Shown here one piece after another: positions 51,848 to 54,688 of a stretch of 54,688 nt of DNA; the first letter of the stretch is position 1; every line of letters starts with the position of its first letter. A program made the translations under genes and the position numbers. Origin of the DNA: Treponemataceae bacterium (GTDB lineage Bacteria; Spirochaetota; Spirochaetia; Treponematales; Treponemataceae); the NCBI GenBank assembly GCA_024680915.1, contig JAILBN010000075.1, positions 1 to 54,688 on the forward strand, given 5' to 3'. The notes under the pieces are model-generated. The model had not been told where the DNA came from and did no database searches. It saw only the letters and a list, made by a program, of their open reading frames with translations.

Positions 51848-53572
51848 ATGAATATTTTCGCTGATTTCCTTCCTGAATTCATGCATTTCAACGCCATAGA
51901 CGGCGCTAACCTAATCCTTTTATTAAGTATAATTCTTCTTCTCGGTGCTATGGGCGGAAGACTTTTCCAAAAGCTTAAGATTCCCCAAGTTGTGGGATAC
52001 ATCGTTATAGGTATAATAATAGGTCAATCCGGCCTGCAACTCCTAAGGAAAGAAGTTATTACCGCCTTGGATCCTGTAAGCCAAGTAGCCCTTTCCCTTA
52101 TAGGCTTCCTAATTGGTGGAGAGCTTAAAATAGGCGTTTTGAAAAAATATGGTAAGCAGTTCATAGGTATACTGCTTTTCGAAGCTATAATTCCCTTCAT
52201 AGTGGTTTCAATCATAGTAACCCTTGTTTCCTATCTTTTCACAAAGGACCTGAACGTCTCTATAGCACTGGGAATTATCCTTGGTTCTATATCTTCAGCT
52301 ACAGCACCTGCCGCCACAACAGATGTTCTCCGGGAGAACAGGACCCGCGGCCCCTTAACGACGACAGTGCTTGGAATCGTCGCAATGGATGACGCCGTTG
52401 CCCTTATCCTTTATGCTTTTTCTTCATCTATAGCCTCCGCCCTCTTGGGTAATACAAACAGCTCCCTGGGCGCTCAGCTGCTCCATCTTTGCTATGACGT
52501 TTTTGGTTCCATTCTTCTTGGCTCTGTCATAGGCTTCCTTCTAAGCCGCTTCATAAAAAATGTGATGACAGACGAAGGGCGCATCCTGGCTTTCTCCCTG
52601 GGTTCCATTTTCCTTTCCACAGGAATATGCACCTTGATAGATATGGACAACATTCTTGCCGCCATGTCAATAGGCTTTTTCATGGTCAACTTTGCACCGG
52701 TAAAAACCCGACCGACCTTCTCCTTGGTAGAGAAATTCACTCCTCCCATCTATGTTCTTTTTTTCGTTCTTGTTGGAGCAAAGCTTAATATATGGAACGT
52801 TACAATCTTCGTGGGAGTAATCGCCCTTATTTACATTGCCTGCAGGACAATAGGAAAAACCATCGGTGCCAGGATGGGTTCTCGAATAACTAAGGCACCG
52901 GAGACTGTAAGGAAATACCTGCCCTGGTGTCTACTTAGCCAAGCTGGTGTTGCCATAGGTCTTTCCATAGCCGCCGGACAAACCTACAGCGACACAATAG
53001 GTTCCACCATAATCCTCATAATCACAGCCACGACCTTCGTTGTTCAGCTATTGGGCCCTGTCTGCGTAAAATACGCCGTCAACCACGCAGGCGAATGTAA
53101 TCTTGACATCTGCGAGGAAGATATTATGAAGACATGTAAAGTGAGCGAGGTAACTTCCGGTGGAATATCGATTTGCGATGAAGCTTCCCCTGCAATCGTC
53201 ACAGACACGACGAGCCTGCACGAAATCCTTGACTCTTTCAGTCATAACCACAATTTGAACTACGTGGTAAAAAACGGAGAAGGAAAGCTTTCCGGCATCA
53301 TAACCCTTGATCATCTTAAAGAATGTCTTCAAATGATGGACTTCTCAGAAGGTCTTATGGCTATGGACATTCTTGAACCTTGTCCTGTGACTTGCAATCC
53401 GGACATGCTTATTCCCGATGTACTCAAACAGTTTGACGAGAACGACACAGAAGCCCTGCCGATAACTGACGAAAACGGAATGCTGCTCGGTGTCATTGAA
53501 AAACCGGCTGTAGATCACTATCTTCACGCAAAGGTAATGGAGCTTCACAAAAAAATCGCAAGCCTGGGATAA
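51848..53572 (+). CDS. CPA2-family cation:proton antiporter with CBS pair
   Basis: A monovalent cation/proton exchanger. The first 400 residues hold about 12 membrane segments with LGAMGGRLFQKLKIPQVVGYIVIG (near 34-57) and the DDAVAL transport-site motif (near 180). A soluble C-terminal part carries two CBS modules (about 430-560; LHEILDSFS...GIITLDHLK and the LGVIEKP segment), which commonly bind adenosine ligands. The combination suggests regulation by ATP/AMP or c-di-AMP; the latter is tempting as cdaA is in the window, but no proof exists. Preceded by a promoter and AGAGG site. Confidence 0.9.
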   Translation: MNIFADFLPEFMHFNAIDGANLILLLSIILLLGAMGGRLFQKLKIPQVVGYIVIGIIIGQSGLQLLRKEVITALDPVSQVALSLIGFLIGGELKIGVLKKYGKQFIGILLFEAIIPFIVVSIIVTLVSYLFTKDLNVSIALGIILGSISSATAPAATTDVLRENRTRGPLTTTVLGIVAMDDAVALILYAFSSSIASALLGNTNSSLGAQLLHLCYDVFGSILLGSVIGFLLSRFIKNVMTDEGRILAFSLGSIFLSTGICTLIDMDNILAAMSIGFFMVNFAPVKTRPTFSLVEKFTPPIYVLFFVLVGAKLNIWNVTIFVGVIALIYIACRTIGKTIGARMGSRITKAPETVRKYLPWCLLSQAGVAIGLSIAAGQTYSDTIGSTIILIITATTFVVQLLGPVCVKYAVNHAGECNLDICEEDIMKTCKVSEVTSGGISICDEASPAIVTDTTSLHEILDSFSHNHNLNYVVKNGEGKLSGIITLDHLKECLQMMDFSEGLMAMDILEPCPVTCNPDMLIPDVLKQFDENDTEALPITDENGMLLGVIEKPAVDHYLHAKVMELHKKIASLG

Positions 53573-53576
53573 GGAA

Positions 53577-53599
53577 AGGGCGTTACCGACGCGCTTTTT
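53577..53599 (+). terminator. Terminator after the antiporter gene
   Basis: AGGGCGT (53577-53583) and ACGCGCT (53589-53595) form a 7-bp stem with one G-G mismatch and a 5-base loop, followed by TTTTT, a few bases after the stop codon. Confidence 0.6.
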
Positions 53600-53608
53600 G
53601 AGTGTCGC

Positions 53609-54270
53609 TCACTTTTCGCGGGGAAACACGTAAGTTTCGTAAAGCTTCATACAAATTCTGTACCCCGCGAAGCTTACGACCGCGCTTATCATTTTGTCTG
53701 TCAAGTTCGTAAGGAAACCTACGATGTATGTCGCGAACACTAGGTTTGGCACGGCCGTATAAACGCTAAGTATACCGGAGTCGATTTTTGGCGTGGTTAC
53801 AGAAGAAAACAGAACGTCAGAAATGATGTTTCCCAAAACGGCATTGCTAAGCGCGCTCCACAACCCCGCCCACAAAAACGTGTCTATTTCGTAAAGCGGC
53901 TTGCCCCCCCCGTACATCTGTATAGTACTTTTCGTCGGGATGAATAATGAAAAACACCCCAAGCCAAAAATGACGTAAGCATGTGGCACGACATAAACGG
54001 GAGCATCGTATAATCAAAAACAGTCAATATTCCGTTGGAAAGGACGGCGCACAAAAGCCCCGCCCACAATCCGCTTGTAGCTGTCACCATAATCGTAAGT
54101 ATTGAATCAAGATATAAAGGTACCATTAAATCACTTACAAGAATACAGCCAGCGCAATTCGCAAGCAGCGCCACTGCAAAAACGCAAAAGTGAAAAACAA
54201 GCTGCGACGGCTTTAATCGTTGTGAAGGTTCGCTTTTTTCGCGCAATGCTGAAAAATCATCAATATTCAT
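53609..54270 (-). pseudogene. Multi-pass membrane protein (ECF S-component-like) split at a G8 tract
   Basis: Two overlapping frames are halves of one membrane protein. The first (ATG 54270, about 119 residues to RRKVLYRCT) has helices and LDSILTIMVTATSGLWAGLL; the second continues as KPLYEIDTFLWAGLWSALSN with further helices and ends in PREK at 53609. They join exactly if the run of eight G (minus strand, 53911-53904) had nine, giving about 220 residues. The two halves contain similar WAGL-x-x-A-x-LSN modules, an internal repeat resembling ECF-transporter substrate proteins or related sensors. Its start overlaps the response regulator stop by 4 bases. It may be phase-variable, decayed or a base-calling error. 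Confidence 0.7.
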
Positions 54271-54688
54271 ACAATTACTCCGAGCGTTTTCGCAATATCA
54301 ATCAAATCAAGGCGGTCGCGAATTCCAAGCTTCTGATAAATCAGTGATTTTTGGTTTGCCACCGTTTTTTCTTTTTTGCCGAGTATTTCAGCAATCTCAT
54401 ACGTTTCTTTTTTCTGTGCTAAAAGCGCAAAAAGTTCCTGCTCGGTTTTTGTAAGCGTCCGCCAGTCTGCATATAGCTGCATCTGACGGCTGTCATCATT
54501 CTCACGAGAATTCCCAGACAGAAGGTTTCTTATAATTTTACTAATTGCAGAACCGTAATAGTTTCTTCCCCCTGCAACGGCAAGAAGCGCCTGCTCAAGT
54601 TCCGCAAGCTTCGTCTTTTTCGTGACGTATCCCGCGACTCCTGCTTTAAGAGCGTTTTCTACATGAATCGGATCAGCGTACATCGTAT
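54267..54688 (-). CDS. NarL/LuxR-type response regulator (5' part outside the window)
   Basis: Only the last 140 or so residues are in the window. The visible receiver end has SMYADPIHVENAL-like sequence and GYVTKK with the conserved Lys; then a linker and a LuxR-type helix-turn-helix (LTKTEQELFALLAQKKETYEIAEILGK, KTVANQKSLIYQKLGI). The frame remains open to the window edge, so the first part of the receiver with the phospho-acceptor lies outside. It is coupled by ATGA to the membrane protein downstream, which suggests a shared signalling role. Confidence 0.85.
   Translation of the reverse strand, partial: TMYADPIHVENALKAGVAGYVTKKTKLAELEQALLAVAGGRNYYGSAISKIIRNLLSGNSRENDDSRQMQLYADWRTLTKTEQELFALLAQKKETYEIAEILGKKEKTVANQKSLIYQKLGIRDRLDLIDIAKTLGVIV

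Overview
The window looks like chromosome from a saccharolytic, anaerobic spirochaete of the genus Treponema, probably a gut or rumen type. This rests on the RecO, RecJ, SecA, CdaA and EF-G sequences, on binding proteins whose signal peptides end in Ala-Gly-Lys-Lys-Glu without a lipobox, on a ChvE/Ggu sugar importer, and on [FeFe]-hydrogenase maturases. I made no database comparison, so the species is open. Base composition is moderate to AT-rich and coding density is high, with many 4-bp gene overlaps.

Layout. 1-4.1 kb (+): a GT4 glycosyltransferase, a family-4 uracil-DNA glycosylase and PriA, tightly packed. 4.1-12.4 kb (-): rpoZ, miaA, a 29-residue basic ribosomal-type protein, then after a terminator dxs, folP, cdaA, cdaR, acpS, a DUF2225 protein and truA. 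12.5-16.6 kb (+): recO, recJ and an exported M23 peptidase. ligA (-) and secA (+) diverge from a short promoter region, and secA ends at a strong two-way terminator. 21.5-30.8 kb (-): a sugar sensing and uptake cluster with a membrane-anchored binding-protein-like sensor, a LytS/YesM-type histidine kinase, an AraC-type response regulator, a lipoprotein binding protein, ChvE, GguA and GguB. 30.9-35.6 kb (-): a DUF554 membrane protein, an exported protein with two formylglycine-enzyme-like domains, and a type I pullulanase. Then come tRNA-Leu(GAG), a YgjV-family protein, EF-G and a small lipoprotein.

39.2-45.4 kb (+) is the most interesting part. A small (p)ppGpp synthetase and a Crp/Fnr regulator are followed by a perfect 16-bp palindrome centred about 41 bp before the likely transcription start of a five-gene operon: binding protein, permease, short ATPase, HydE and HydF. 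The overlaps make the importer and HydE one translational unit, which suggests that a transported compound is linked to making the hydrogenase H-cluster under Crp/Fnr control. HydG is absent from the window.

45.4-54.7 kb: a secreted beta-helix carbohydrate-binding protein, a Phd/VapC-type toxin-antitoxin pair whose toxin is frameshifted at a T6 run, ClpB, a 4HBT thioesterase, a CPA2 antiporter with CBS domains, a multi-pass membrane protein split at a G8 tract, and the 3' part of a LuxR-type response regulator.

Two themes cut across the window. Genes inside operons nearly always have good Shine-Dalgarno sites. At least nine genes that begin transcription units have none, and instead carry a -10 element 6-10 bases before the start codon, as expected for leaderless mRNAs. 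Two frameshifts fall in homopolymers and could be phase variation, real decay or assembly error.
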